A program made the position numbers and the translations under genes. Of a DNA stretch of 64,000 nucleotides, positions 36,267-45,180 are shown one piece after another. This stretch comes from Burkholderiales bacterium (lineage in GTDB: Bacteria > Pseudomonadota > Gammaproteobacteria > Burkholderiales > Burkholderiaceae_C), in contig JACRNC010000006.1 in the NCBI GenBank assembly GCA_016219375.1, positions 21,733 through 85,732 on the forward strand, read 5' to 3'. Positions within the stretch are counted from its first letter, which is position 1; the number at the start of each line of letters is the position of its first letter. The notes under the pieces were generated by a model that was given only the letters and a program-made list of their open reading frames with translations, did no database searches and had not been told where the DNA came from.

Positions 36267-37838
36267 GTGCCCGTGGAACCCCAGAACATGCAGCGCACCG
36301 GCTCAGCGGCCAGCCCGTCTTTTCACACCCTCATCATCGGCGCCGGATTCGCGGGCGTGGGGATGGCGATCGCGCTGAAGAAGGCGGGCCTGGGCGACTT
36401 GCTGATCCTGGAGAAGCGCAGCGATGTCGGCGGCGTGTGGCGCGACAACACCTATCCGGGCGCGGCCTGCGATGTGCCGTCGCACCTGTACTCGTTCTCC
36501 TTCGAGCCCAACCCGGACTGGTCCCGGGTGTTCGCGCCGCAAGCCGAGATCCATCAATACCTGAAGCGCTGTGCCGAGAAGCACGGGCTGCTGCCCGCCA
36601 TCCGCTTCGGCTGCGAAGTGGCGCAGGCCCGCTTCCTTGAAGAGCCGTCGCTCTGGGCCGTCACCCTGACCAGTGGCCAGGTGCTGCACGCGCGTTTCGT
36701 GGTCACGGCCACGGGGCAGCTCAGCCGGCCGGTCTGTCCCGAGATCGAAGGCATGGACCGCTTCAAGGGCCGCGTCTTCCACTCGGCCCACTGGGACCAC
36801 GGCTATGACGTCAAGGGCAAGCGCGTCGCGGTGATCGGCACGGGGGCCTCGGCCATCCAGTTCGTGCCCGCCATCGCCAGCCGGGTGAGCCAGCTGACGG
36901 TGTTCCAGCGCTCGGCCGCCTACATCCTGCCGCGCCCGGACGGCCCGTATGCCGCATGGCGCAAGGCCTTGTTCAGAAGGCTGCCCTGGACCATGAAGCT
37001 GCACCGGGCGCGCATCTATGCCCAGTACGAAGGCCGGGCGATCGGCTTCACTCGCATCAAGGCCCTGATGGACGTGGCGGTGGGCCTGCCCTTCAAGGCC
37101 CTGCTGCGCCGGCAGGTGCAGGACCGTGCGCTGCGCGCGCAGCTGACGCCCGACTACCCGATCGGCTGCAAGCGCATCCTGCTGTCCAACGATTACCTGG
37201 CGACGATGGCCAGGCCCAACGTGAAGCTGGTCACCCAGGGCATACGCCGCATCACCGCCGATGGCATCGAGACGGTGGACGGGCAACACCATGCGGCCGA
37301 CGCGATCGTCTACGGCACCGGCTTCGCAGCCACGGCATTCCTGGCGCCCATGACGATCACCGGGCGCGACGGCCTGGAGCTCAATGAAGCGTGGCGCCAA
37401 GGCGCACAGGCCTACCTGGGCATGACGGTGCCGGGCTTTCCCAACTTCTTCATGCTCTATGGCCCCAACACCAACCTGGGCCACAGCTCCATCATCTACA
37501 TGCTGGAGAGCCAGATCGCGCATGTGCTGAGGTGCATGCAGGCCGCTCACCGGGCGGGCGCCAGCAGGGTGGAGGTGGACCACCAGCGCTACGCCCGCTT
37601 CAACGACACCGTGCAGGCGCGCCTGCGGGCCACCGTGTGGCAGGGCTGCAGGAGCTGGTACGTGGATGCCAACGGGCACAACAGCACCAACTGGCCGGGC
37701 TTCACCTTCGGCTACCGCTGGCTCACGCGGCATGGGTCGCTCAAGGCCTACCACTTCACCGGTCCCGGCCGCGGCGACGGGCCGCAGGCCAGGCCCGACC
37801 TCGCGGGCGACCCCCTGGCGCGGGCCATCGCGCGCTGA
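36267..37838 (+). CDS. Baeyer-Villiger-type flavin monooxygenase
   Basis: 523 aa. Two Rossmann folds: GAGFAG (25-30) for FAD and GTGASA (191-196) for NADPH. Between them is the BVMO fingerprint FxGxxxHxxxWD at 166-177. Inserts oxygen next to a carbonyl to make an ester or lactone; the substrate may be a cyclic ketone, steroid or long-chain ketone. Start GTG 36267 is used; the ATG at 36288 is close. Next gene, 41 bases on, is an alpha/beta hydrolase that could open the product. An AraC regulator is divergent. Confidence 0.92.
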   Translation: MPVEPQNMQRTGSAASPSFHTLIIGAGFAGVGMAIALKKAGLGDLLILEKRSDVGGVWRDNTYPGAACDVPSHLYSFSFEPNPDWSRVFAPQAEIHQYLKRCAEKHGLLPAIRFGCEVAQARFLEEPSLWAVTLTSGQVLHARFVVTATGQLSRPVCPEIEGMDRFKGRVFHSAHWDHGYDVKGKRVAVIGTGASAIQFVPAIASRVSQLTVFQRSAAYILPRPDGPYAAWRKALFRRLPWTMKLHRARIYAQYEGRAIGFTRIKALMDVAVGLPFKALLRRQVQDRALRAQLTPDYPIGCKRILLSNDYLATMARPNVKLVTQGIRRITADGIETVDGQHHAADAIVYGTGFAATAFLAPMTITGRDGLELNEAWRQGAQAYLGMTVPGFPNFFMLYGPNTNLGHSSIIYMLESQIAHVLRCMQAAHRAGASRVEVDHQRYARFNDTVQARLRATVWQGCRSWYVDANGHNSTNWPGFTFGYRWLTRHGSLKAYHFTGPGRGDGPQARPDLAGDPLARAIAR

Positions 37839-37879
37839 CCCCACCTCACCTGCATCCCAAGACCTTCGGACCGCTGAAC

Positions 37880-38797
37880 GTGAACCTCCGCCGCTACCCC
37901 GATACCTCGCATGTGCGCGTGCGCGCCATCAAGTCCACCTTCACCGCAGAGGGCGCACTGTGCGCGGCCACCCTCCACGTGCCGGCGGACACGCTGCCCG
38001 ATCAGCAGTTGCCCGCCATCCTCATGCTGGGCGGCTGGGGCAGCATCCAGATGGCCCTGACCTCGTCGTTCACCCATCGCTTCGTCGAGGCGGGCTTCGC
38101 GGTGATGGAGTTCGACTACCCGGGCTGGGGCGACAGCGGCGGCTTTCCGCGGCAGGGCATCAACCCCTGGCGGCGCACGCGCGTGGCGGACACGGCACTG
38201 GCCCACCTGAAAGCGCAGGCGATGGTAGCCGCCCATCAGATCACGCTGTGGGGCACGTCCTTCGGCGGCGGGCACGTGGTGGATCTGGCGGCCCAGCATC
38301 CCGAGCTGCAGGGCGCCATCATCCAGGTGCCCATGCTCGACGGTCTGGCGGCTACCCTGGCCACCCCGCTGGGGCGGCTGGTCAGGCTGATCGGCCTGGG
38401 CCTGCTCGACTGCGTCAAGCCCGGTGCGCCGATCTGCGTGCCGACCCTGGCCCGCGAAGGCGGGTTCGCCACCATGGACCGCGACGGTGGCTGGGATGCG
38501 ATGGCCTCCGCACTGGCCGCCTACCCGGACCACAAGTACGACAACCGCGTGGCCGCGCGGTCCGTGCTACCGCTGCCGCTGTATCGCCCGTGGCGGCGCC
38601 TGAAGGACGTGAAGATCCCCATGCTGATGATCGGCGCCACCGGTGACACCGTCGCCCCCTTCGTGTCCGACAAGGTGCGACGCGTCGGCAATCCGAACGT
38701 GCAGGTGATCGAGATCGACGCCAACCACTTCGATCCCTACTTCGACCCGCTGGTTCCGACGGTGCTGGCGCACCAGCTGGCGTTCCTGCGCCGGTGA
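37880..38797 (+). CDS. Alpha/beta hydrolase of BVMO cluster
   Basis: 305 aa from a GTG at 37880; no in-frame ATG precedes the fold. Shows an MLGGWGS oxyanion strand, FDYPGWGDSGG, the nucleophile elbow GTSFGG (Ser about residue 130), a late GATGDTVAPF acid and IDANHFDPY histidine, so a full catalytic triad. No signal peptide, so cytoplasmic. Its place after the monooxygenase suggests it hydrolyses the ester or lactone formed. Exact substrate unknown. Confidence 0.85.
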   Translation: MNLRRYPDTSHVRVRAIKSTFTAEGALCAATLHVPADTLPDQQLPAILMLGGWGSIQMALTSSFTHRFVEAGFAVMEFDYPGWGDSGGFPRQGINPWRRTRVADTALAHLKAQAMVAAHQITLWGTSFGGGHVVDLAAQHPELQGAIIQVPMLDGLAATLATPLGRLVRLIGLGLLDCVKPGAPICVPTLAREGGFATMDRDGGWDAMASALAAYPDHKYDNRVAARSVLPLPLYRPWRRLKDVKIPMLMIGATGDTVAPFVSDKVRRVGNPNVQVIEIDANHFDPYFDPLVPTVLAHQLAFLRR

Positions 38798-38969
38798 CCC
38801 GGTGATGGGCCAGGGCGAGCAGGGGCCCGCGGGTGCGCGGCATGCCCCTGCTGGCCCTGCGCAGCGCGGTGCTGCCGACAATGGCCGCCAGACCCTTCGA
38901 TCCGCAGACCCGACGCCCTGCGGGGCCGCATCGCGGCTGCCGTCCGCTTCGCTGTCTGTGCCGCCGCCC

Positions 38970-40478
38970 ATGTCTGCCACCGCCTTCACCTTCGACAACA
39001 GCTACGCCCGCGAGCTGCAGGGCTTCTACGTGCCCTGGAACCCGGCGCGCGTGCCGGCCCCGCAGCTGCTGTTCTTCAACCGCGAGCTGGCCGCCGAGCT
39101 GGGCCTGGACGCCGATGCGCTGGACGGCCCCGAGGGCGCGGCGGTCTTTGCCGGCAACACCGTGCCCGCGGGCGCTGCGCCGCTGGCCCAGGCCTATGCC
39201 GGCCACCAGTTCGGCCACTTCGCCGGCCGGCTGGGCGATGGCCGCGCCCTGCTGCTGGGCGAGGTGGTCGACCGCCACGGCCAGCGGCGCGACATCGCCT
39301 TCAAGGGCTCGGGGCCGACGCCGTTCTCGCGCGGCGGCGACGGCAAGGCCGCCGTGGGCCCGATGCTGCGCGAGGTGCTGATCGGCGAGGCCATGCACGC
39401 CCTGGGCATCCCCACCACCCGCGCGCTGGCCGTGGCCTCCACCGGCGAGCCGGTGTACCGCGAGGTGGAGCTGCCCGGCGCCGTGCTCACCCGCGTGGCG
39501 GCCAGCCATCTGCGCGTGGGCAGCTTCGAGTTCTTCGGCGCCCGGCGTGAGGCCGACGCGCTGCGCCGGCTGGCCGACTACGCCATCGCGCGGCATGACG
39601 CTGACCTGGCCGAGGCGCCCGATCGCCATCTCGGCCTGCTGCGTCGCGTGGCCCAGCGCCAGGCCCGGCTGATCGCGCAGTGGATGAACGCGGGCTTCAT
39701 CCACGGCGTGATGAACACCGACAACATGACGATCTCCGGCGAGACGATCGACTACGGGCCCTGCGCGTTCATGGAGGCCCATGACCCGGCCGCGGTGTTC
39801 AGCGCCATCGACCGCGGCGGTCGCTATGCCTATGCCAACCAGCCGCTGATCGCGCGCTGGAACCTGGCCAGGCTGGCCGAGACGCTTATCCCGCTGATTG
39901 CGTCCGGCCTCGATGCGCCGGGCAGCGATGCAGCGATCCAGCAGGCCGTGGCCCAGGCCACTGCGGTGATCGATGCCTTCCCCGGCTGGTATCAGGCCGC
40001 GCTGCTGCAAGGCCAGCGGGCCAAGCTGGGCCTGCAGCAGGCGCTGGACGACGAGGCTGATGCCGCGCTGGCGCAGGCCTGGCTGGATCTGCTGCACGCC
40101 CAGGGGGTGGACTACACGCTGGGCTGGCGGCGGCTGGCGGACGCGGCGCAGGGCCAGGAGGCGCCCTTGCGCGCGCTGTTCGGAGACCCGTCTGCGCTGG
40201 ACGGCTGGCTGGCGCGCTGGCGCGAGCGCTGCGCGCAGGAGGACGCCGGGGATTCAGACCGCCCGGGCCGCATGCGCCGCGCCAACCCGTTTGTCATCCC
40301 GCGCAACCACCGGGTGGAAGAGGCGCTGGCCGCCGCGCACGACGGCGATCTGCAGCCCTTCCGCAGCCTGCTGGCCGCCGTGCGCCAGCCCTGGGACGAG
40401 ACGCCGGAGCTGGCCCGATACGGCGAGCCGGCGCCGGCCGAGGTCACGGCCTGCTACCAGACCTTCTGCGGCACCTGA
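38970..40478 (+). CDS. selO: Protein AMPylator SelO (YdiU/UPF0061)
   Basis: 502 aa pseudokinase-fold enzyme that transfers AMP to Ser/Thr/Tyr of target proteins under redox stress. Conserved stretches: YAGHQFGHFAGRLGDGRA, KGSGPTPFSRGGDG, MNTDNMTISGETIDYGPCAF, with the active-site Asn/Asp there. Ends in CYQTFCGT; the last Cys is where the eukaryotic protein has selenocysteine. ATG 38970. Stands alone after the BVMO cluster. Confidence 0.94.
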   Translation: MSATAFTFDNSYARELQGFYVPWNPARVPAPQLLFFNRELAAELGLDADALDGPEGAAVFAGNTVPAGAAPLAQAYAGHQFGHFAGRLGDGRALLLGEVVDRHGQRRDIAFKGSGPTPFSRGGDGKAAVGPMLREVLIGEAMHALGIPTTRALAVASTGEPVYREVELPGAVLTRVAASHLRVGSFEFFGARREADALRRLADYAIARHDADLAEAPDRHLGLLRRVAQRQARLIAQWMNAGFIHGVMNTDNMTISGETIDYGPCAFMEAHDPAAVFSAIDRGGRYAYANQPLIARWNLARLAETLIPLIASGLDAPGSDAAIQQAVAQATAVIDAFPGWYQAALLQGQRAKLGLQQALDDEADAALAQAWLDLLHAQGVDYTLGWRRLADAAQGQEAPLRALFGDPSALDGWLARWRERCAQEDAGDSDRPGRMRRANPFVIPRNHRVEEALAAAHDGDLQPFRSLLAAVRQPWDETPELARYGEPAPAEVTACYQTFCGT

Positions 40479-40578
40479 GGCGCTCAAAACGCACCGGCCA
40501 TGCCGGCTCGGGCCGCTGGGACACGCCGGTTGCGTTCGCGCGGCGTCCTGAGGGCGCCAGGCGCGCGAGGCCGGCTGC

Positions 40579-41421
40579 TCAGTGCGACAGCAGCGTGGGC
40601 AGCGCCGGGCTGTGCAGCACATGGCGCGTGGCACCACCCAGCACGAAGTCGCGCAGTCGCGAGTGGCCGAAGGCGCCCATGACCAGCAGGTTCGCGCCGT
40701 GCTCGCCCGCATGCGCCTCGATCACCTGGCCCACCGGGCGGCTGGCCGAGTCCACCTCGTCGACCACCACATTGAGGCCGTGGTGGCTCAAGTGGCGGGC
40801 GATGTCGCTGCCGCTGCGGTGCGCGGGCAGGGTCTTCTCGTTGCGCACGATGAGGACCCGCACCGTGCGCGCCTTTTCCAGCAGCGGCATGGCGTCACCC
40901 ACGGCCCGCGCGGCAGCGGCGCTGAAGTCCCAGGCGATGACCACCGTGTCCAGCGCCAGCGGCCGCGTCACGTGCACAGGCAGCAGCAGAGCCGGGCGCC
41001 CGGTGCCAAAGATCACCCGCTCGGCCACGTACTGCTGGAAGGCATCGCCGTGGCCAAGCGGCACCAGCGTCATCGAGTGCAGCCGCGCGTGGTCGAGCAG
41101 CACGGTGTCGATCTGCGAGCTCATGCAGGCGTGGATGTGCGCGTCGAACGGCACGCCGGCACGCTCGGCTGCCGCGGTGAAGGCGGCGTTGAGCTCGCGC
41201 GCCGCGTCGGCGCTCTTGGCCCGCTCGGTGGCCGCCAGCGAGCCGAGGTCCAGCAGCGACGCCGCCAGCCCGCCGGCCACGTCTGGCACGTCAACCTGGA
41301 AGGTCAGCGCGGTCAGCCGCGCATCCAGCAGCCCGGCCAGCGCGATGGCCTGGTCCACGGCCACGACGGGCGTGCGTTCGGGGTAGCTGGTCAGGGCCAG
41401 CAGCAGGTCTCGATAGGCCAC
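40579..41421 (-). CDS. Universal stress protein
   Basis: 280 aa, about twice one Usp domain, so likely a tandem fold with a degenerate first half. The C-terminal half has the ATP-binding loop GAFGHSRLRDFVLGGATRHVL. No membrane segment. Likely a stress-induced cytoplasmic nucleotide-binding protein. 30 bases after the TlpA-like gene, so co-transcribed with it. Confidence 0.9.
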   Translation of the reverse strand: MAYRDLLLALTSYPERTPVVAVDQAIALAGLLDARLTALTFQVDVPDVAGGLAASLLDLGSLAATERAKSADAARELNAAFTAAAERAGVPFDAHIHACMSSQIDTVLLDHARLHSMTLVPLGHGDAFQQYVAERVIFGTGRPALLLPVHVTRPLALDTVVIAWDFSAAAARAVGDAMPLLEKARTVRVLIVRNEKTLPAHRSGSDIARHLSHHGLNVVVDEVDSASRPVGQVIEAHAGEHGANLLVMGAFGHSRLRDFVLGGATRHVLHSPALPTLLSH

Positions 41422-41451
41422 GAGCGGTCCTTGAAGGGGAGTGAGGGACGG

Positions 41452-41949
41452 TCAGGCGCCAAGCAGGCGCTCGACCAGTTGATTCAGCGCTGCGAAGTCC
41501 GGTTCCCCGACGTAGCGCTTGACGATCTGGCCGTCTTTGCCGATCAGGAAGGTGGTGGGCGTGAGCTTGATGTCGCCGAACTGTCGGGCCGCGTCGCCGC
41601 TGTGGTCCAGCGCCACCTTGAACGGCAGCTTGCGCGTCTGCACGAAGTTGGCGACGTAGGCCGGCGGGTCGTAGCTCATGGCCACGGCCACGGTCTCGTA
41701 GCCGCGCGGGGCGAAGCGCTGGTGGGTGGCGATGAGCCCCGGCATCTCCTTGACGCAGGTGGTGCAGCTCGTGGCCCAGAAGTTGACCAGCACCACTTTG
41801 CCGCGCAGCGAGGCCAGGTTGATGCGGCTGCCGTCGAGCAACGTCAGCTCGGCCGCAGGCGCGGGATCGCGTTGTTGCGTGGACAGGTACAGCCCGCCAG
41901 CGGCGGCGGCCAGCACGAGGGCGGCCAGTGCAATGCGCAGGGTCTTCAT
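41452..41949 (-). CDS. TlpA/ResA-like thioredoxin
   Basis: 165 aa, with a membrane anchor or signal at residues 5-22. Thioredoxin fold with a CTTC active site (Cys62, Cys65) in NFWATSCTTCVKEMPG and a cis-Pro in LTPTTFLIG. Such proteins reduce disulfides in the periplasm, often for cytochrome c assembly. The start ATG 41949 gives the anchor. Followed by the universal stress protein gene. Confidence 0.9.
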   Translation of the reverse strand: MKTLRIALAALVLAAAAGGLYLSTQQRDPAPAAELTLLDGSRINLASLRGKVVLVNFWATSCTTCVKEMPGLIATHQRFAPRGYETVAVAMSYDPPAYVANFVQTRKLPFKVALDHSGDAARQFGDIKLTPTTFLIGKDGQIVKRYVGEPDFAALNQLVERLLGA

Positions 41950-42098
41950 GGCAGCGGGGACAGCAGACGGCGCCAGGCGGAAAGGCGCCCGGGTGCCGGC
42001 CATTATCCCGACGCCGGCCTCGCCGTGCGCGGCTGGGGGCAGCGGCGGGCCGCTATGCCGTGGTGTGGCCTGGCCCGTGAGGGCGCCGCCGCCGGCCG

Positions 42099-43352
42099 TC
42101 ACATCACTCGCGTCAGCTCATAGACCAGGGCCGAGGGCAGCGAGGCGGCCAGCGCATCCCGCCCCACGCGGGCACAGCCGCTGGGGCTGACGCTGGAGAT
42201 CTGGAAGGCGCTGCCTTCTTCCTCGACCTCGATGAAGACGAACTCCGGCACCTCGGCGCGGATGTCGTGCATCAGCTGCTGCAGGCGCGGGCCCTTGAGC
42301 ACCGACTCGACGACGATGGCATGCGGCAGCGATTCACGGCAGAAGTCGGCGCACTCGTCCACGGAGGTGACGAAGTCGACCACCAGGCCCATGTCGCGGA
42401 TGGCCTCGCGGATCTGCACGCGCATGTCGCGGCGGGAGGCCACGACGAGCACGTGGCTGCCGGCCAGCGGCTTGGAGTTGAGCGAGCTGACAAAGCCGCC
42501 GGCCGCTTCCTCCGCAGCGTCGCTGCTGTCGGCCGCAGCCATCGCCGGCGGGGCGGCGCCGGGCCGTGCGGCCACGGCCGCGTCGACCGGTGCATCCAGC
42601 AGCGGGTCGATGGTGCGCGGGAAGATGAGCTCCAACACCGCGTGCGGCCCGTCCAGGCTGCGCTGCACCACCAGGCCCAGGGCGCGGCCGCTCTCGTCCA
42701 CCAGCCGCCACAGCAGCGAATCGAGCGCCGGCGGCGGGCTGCCGCCCGCCCGGTCGGCCGGCATGCAGGCGAAGCGGCAGATCAGCCGCCCGTGCGCCGG
42801 CCAGGCCTGGCGGTCCACGCGCAGCTGTACCGCGCCCTGCGTGGCGGCGATGGCCCAGTCAAGCACGGCGTTGAGCAGCGCAAACAGCAGCGTCGGGTCG
42901 ACCACCACCTCCACCGGGTCGAGCTGCTGGACGATCTGCACGCCGCGGGCATGCAGCTCCCGCGCGCGGTGGGCCAGCACGTTCTGCAGCGTGTGCGTCA
43001 GGTGCAGCCGCTCAGGCGCCTGGCCGACCCCGGCTGCCAGTCTGGCCAGCTGCTGGCTGATCATGCCCGCCTGGCGGGCCTGCTCCACCGCCTCCCGGAT
43101 CGCGCGCAGCCCGGCGCGGTCCAGCTTGCCGGTCTGGCCAAAGTCCAGCAGGCGCTCCAGCGCGTCCGTCAGCGGGCCGGCGATGTCCTGACCGATCTGG
43201 GCCACCGTCTGGCGCAGACGCTCGGCCTGCTGTTCGGCACGGCGAGCTGCAACACGGGCGGCTTCCGCCTGCGAGGCGTCGTTGACGGGGTCGGCGGCGG
43301 ACGGGGCCGGAAGGGGCGCGGCGGTAAGGAGCGGCGAGGCGGTGTGCGGCAC
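42099..43352 (-). CDS. Degenerate sensor kinase/receiver-like protein
   Basis: 417 aa from a GTG at 43352. Residues 30-110 form a coiled-coil/helical bundle like a histidine-kinase DHp but with no histidine at the expected place. Residues 115-245 look like a HATPase fold with Asn161 in an N-box-like LLNAVLDWA. 250-295 is an Ala-rich linker. 298-417 resembles a receiver fold, but the acidic pocket (Ser306) and phosphoacceptor (Glu349 in IVVES) are lost. It may be a pseudokinase scaffold. Divergent from a lipoprotein gene; the hairpin at 43447 is in its leader. Family assignment is tentative. Confidence 0.6.
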   Translation of the reverse strand: MPHTASPLLTAAPLPAPSAADPVNDASQAEAARVAARRAEQQAERLRQTVAQIGQDIAGPLTDALERLLDFGQTGKLDRAGLRAIREAVEQARQAGMISQQLARLAAGVGQAPERLHLTHTLQNVLAHRARELHARGVQIVQQLDPVEVVVDPTLLFALLNAVLDWAIAATQGAVQLRVDRQAWPAHGRLICRFACMPADRAGGSPPPALDSLLWRLVDESGRALGLVVQRSLDGPHAVLELIFPRTIDPLLDAPVDAAVAARPGAAPPAMAAADSSDAAEEAAGGFVSSLNSKPLAGSHVLVVASRRDMRVQIREAIRDMGLVVDFVTSVDECADFCRESLPHAIVVESVLKGPRLQQLMHDIRAEVPEFVFIEVEEEGSAFQISSVSPSGCARVGRDALAASLPSALVYELTRVM

Positions 43353-43446
43353 GGTCAGCTTTCGGCAGAAGCGGGTCGTCGGGCGACGCGCGTGGTTTTT
43401 TTCGTAAGCAAAGGTTAGACGGTCTGCGTCACCCTGCCATCCAGAA

Positions 43447-43467
43447 AGCCGGGGGGAGCCCCCGGCT
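43447..43467 (-). other. GC-rich hairpin in leader of the kinase-like gene
   Basis: AGCCGGGGG (43447-43455) pairs perfectly with CCCCCGGCT (43459-43467), with a GAG loop. On the minus strand it is followed by TTTC. No minus-strand gene ends here, so it may be an attenuator-like or stability structure about 95 bases upstream of the GTG start, or it could lie before the promoter. Confidence 0.4.
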
Positions 43468-43625
43468 GCGTGGGCGGGCGATCCCGCCCCATGCTGCACA
43501 GCGGGCTGCCCCGGCTGGTCTCGGCCAGCAACGCGCGCTCGGCTCATCCTCCCGCGCCCCTGGCGTACGGCGGCGCCTTCGCCTGCCCGGCTGGAGCGCG
43601 GATCCGGCCTGCCCATAATCGGCCG

Positions 43626-44171
43626 ATGCGACTTCGCCCGCGCTCCGCTGTCCTCGTCACGCTGCTGGCCTTGGCGGCCTGTACGCCAACCTACAACTGG
43701 CGGGAGGTGCGCCCCGGCGGGCCGATGGTGGCGCTGCTGCCGTGCAAGCCGGAGCTGCGCAGCCGCCCGGTGCCGCTGGGCCGGCCGGCGGCCCTCACGG
43801 TGACGCTCACCGTGGCCGCCTGCGAGGCCGGCGGCCTGCACTGGGGGCTGTCGGTGGCGGAGGTGCGTCAGCCGCAGCAGGTGGGCCCGGCGCTGGCCGC
43901 GCTCGAGTCGGCGCTGGCCAGCAACCTGGGCGCTGCCATCGTGCGTCCGGTGGGCCCCGTGCCGGTGGCGGGGCAGACCCCACATGGGGAGTCGAGGCAG
44001 GCCCTGATGGAGGGGCGGGACCCCTCCGGCGCACCGCTGGTGGCCCGCTCCTGGGTGTGGGCCCGTGGCAGCTGGGTCGCCCAGGCCAGTGTGCTGAGCC
44101 GGGGGCAGCCCACGTCGGCGCAGCAGGAGGCCATCGCGGCCTTTGCAGCCGGGCTGCGCACGGCGCCCTGA
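43626..44171 (+). CDS. Hypothetical lipoprotein
   Basis: 181 aa with lipobox LALAAC (Cys19). The mature part has two further cysteines (residues 40 and 62, LLPCKP and VAACEAG) and no motif I recognise. Envelope protein of unknown role. ATG 43626 is chosen because it gives the lipobox. Divergent from the kinase-like gene and 108 bases before the EIIA gene, same strand. Confidence 0.75.
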   Translation: MRLRPRSAVLVTLLALAACTPTYNWREVRPGGPMVALLPCKPELRSRPVPLGRPAALTVTLTVAACEAGGLHWGLSVAEVRQPQQVGPALAALESALASNLGAAIVRPVGPVPVAGQTPHGESRQALMEGRDPSGAPLVARSWVWARGSWVAQASVLSRGQPTSAQQEAIAAFAAGLRTAP

Positions 44172-44279
44172 GGCGCCCGGTCCCGCGCTGCAGCGCGGCC
44201 GGCAGCGTCCACGTCCCGTGCAGCGTCAAGCCGCCCGCAATGATGGACGGCGGCAGGCGGCGGCCCATAATGCCCCGCC

Positions 44280-44738
44280 ATGCCCGGCTTCCTGCTCATT
44301 GCCCACGCCCCGCTCGCCTCGGCCCTGCGCCAGACGGCGCAGCACGCCTTTGCCGAGGCCGCGCAGCGGGTGTATGCGCTGGACGTGCTGCCCGACCTGC
44401 CCGTGGAAGAAAGCCTGGCCCAGGCCCGCGTGCTGCTGGCCCATGCCGCTGCCGCTTCGCCGCACGGCGAGGTGCTGGTGCTCACGGATGTCTTTGGGGC
44501 CACGCCCAGCAACATCGCCCAGCGGCTGGCCGAGGGGCCGCAGGTGAAGGTGGTCACGGGCGTCAACGTGCCCATGCTCTGGCGCGTGCTCAACTATGCG
44601 CACGAGCCGCTCGATGCCCTGGTCGGCCGGGCGCTGAGCGGCGCCACTCAGGGTGTGATGCAGATCGCCGTCTCCCGTCCGCAAAACCAGGCCGCCCGAC
44701 GCGTCCATGATCAAGACCACCATCAGCATCAGCAATAA
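44280..44738 (+). CDS. PTS EIIA component, mannose family
   Basis: 152 aa EIIA-Man domain. Phospho-acceptor His9 in FLLIAHAPLA and a second conserved stretch VLVLTDVFGATPSN. In Burkholderiales such an orphan EIIA takes phosphate from HPr and usually acts in regulation, not transport. Overlaps the HPr gene by 32 bases. A His-rich tail (HDQDHHQHQQ) ends the protein, which is unusual but may simply come from the overlap. Confidence 0.92.
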   Translation: MPGFLLIAHAPLASALRQTAQHAFAEAAQRVYALDVLPDLPVEESLAQARVLLAHAAAASPHGEVLVLTDVFGATPSNIAQRLAEGPQVKVVTGVNVPMLWRVLNYAHEPLDALVGRALSGATQGVMQIAVSRPQNQAARRVHDQDHHQHQQ

Positions 44739-44976
44739 GCTGGGCCTGCATGCCCGCCCCTCTGCCAAGCTGACCAAGCTGGCGAGTTCCTTTCCCTGCG
44801 AAGTCACCATGGCGCGCGGCGATCGCCGGGTCAACGCCAAGAGCATCATGGGCGTCATGATGCTGGCCGCCGGCTGCGGCGTGGAGGTCGAGATCGAGAC
44901 CGACGGCCCCCAGGAGCGCGAGGCGATGGATGCACTCGTGGCGCTGATCAACGACAAGTTCGGCGAAGTCGAGTAA
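44707..44976 (+). CDS. Phosphocarrier protein HPr
   Basis: 89 aa. Phosphocarrier His15 in GLHARPSA and Ser46 in NAKSIMGV, the site of HPr kinase control. Start ATG 44707 within the end of EIIA. The usual next gene, ptsI (EI), is missing; an outer-membrane protein follows after 204 bases. So the phosphate donor must be encoded elsewhere. Confidence 0.94.
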   Translation: MIKTTISISNKLGLHARPSAKLTKLASSFPCEVTMARGDRRVNAKSIMGVMMLAAGCGVEVEIETDGPQEREAMDALVALINDKFGEVE

Positions 44977-44997
44977 GGCCCTGTCGGGGCTGAGCGC

Positions 44998-45018
44998 GCG
45001 GCGCGGGAGCGCCGCTTT
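44998..45018 (+). terminator. Possible weak terminator after HPr
   Basis: Perfect 7-bp stem GCGGCGC / GCGCCGC with a GGGA loop and only TTT after it, 22 bases past the stop. It supports the view that the EIIA-HPr transcript stops here. Confidence 0.5.
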
Positions 45019-45180
45019 GACAACGCACGTTGTCGCAGGCCCGCCACAGCGCTGCGGGGCTAAGGGTCGAATTGAGCAGTTTTCACCTGCTTTTACGGCA
45101 GTTTTGGCGTTTCTCCCGGCACAGTCGCGGCCGTTTCGGCCGATAAACCGGCCTAGCCCACACACGCCAGAGGAGTGTTC

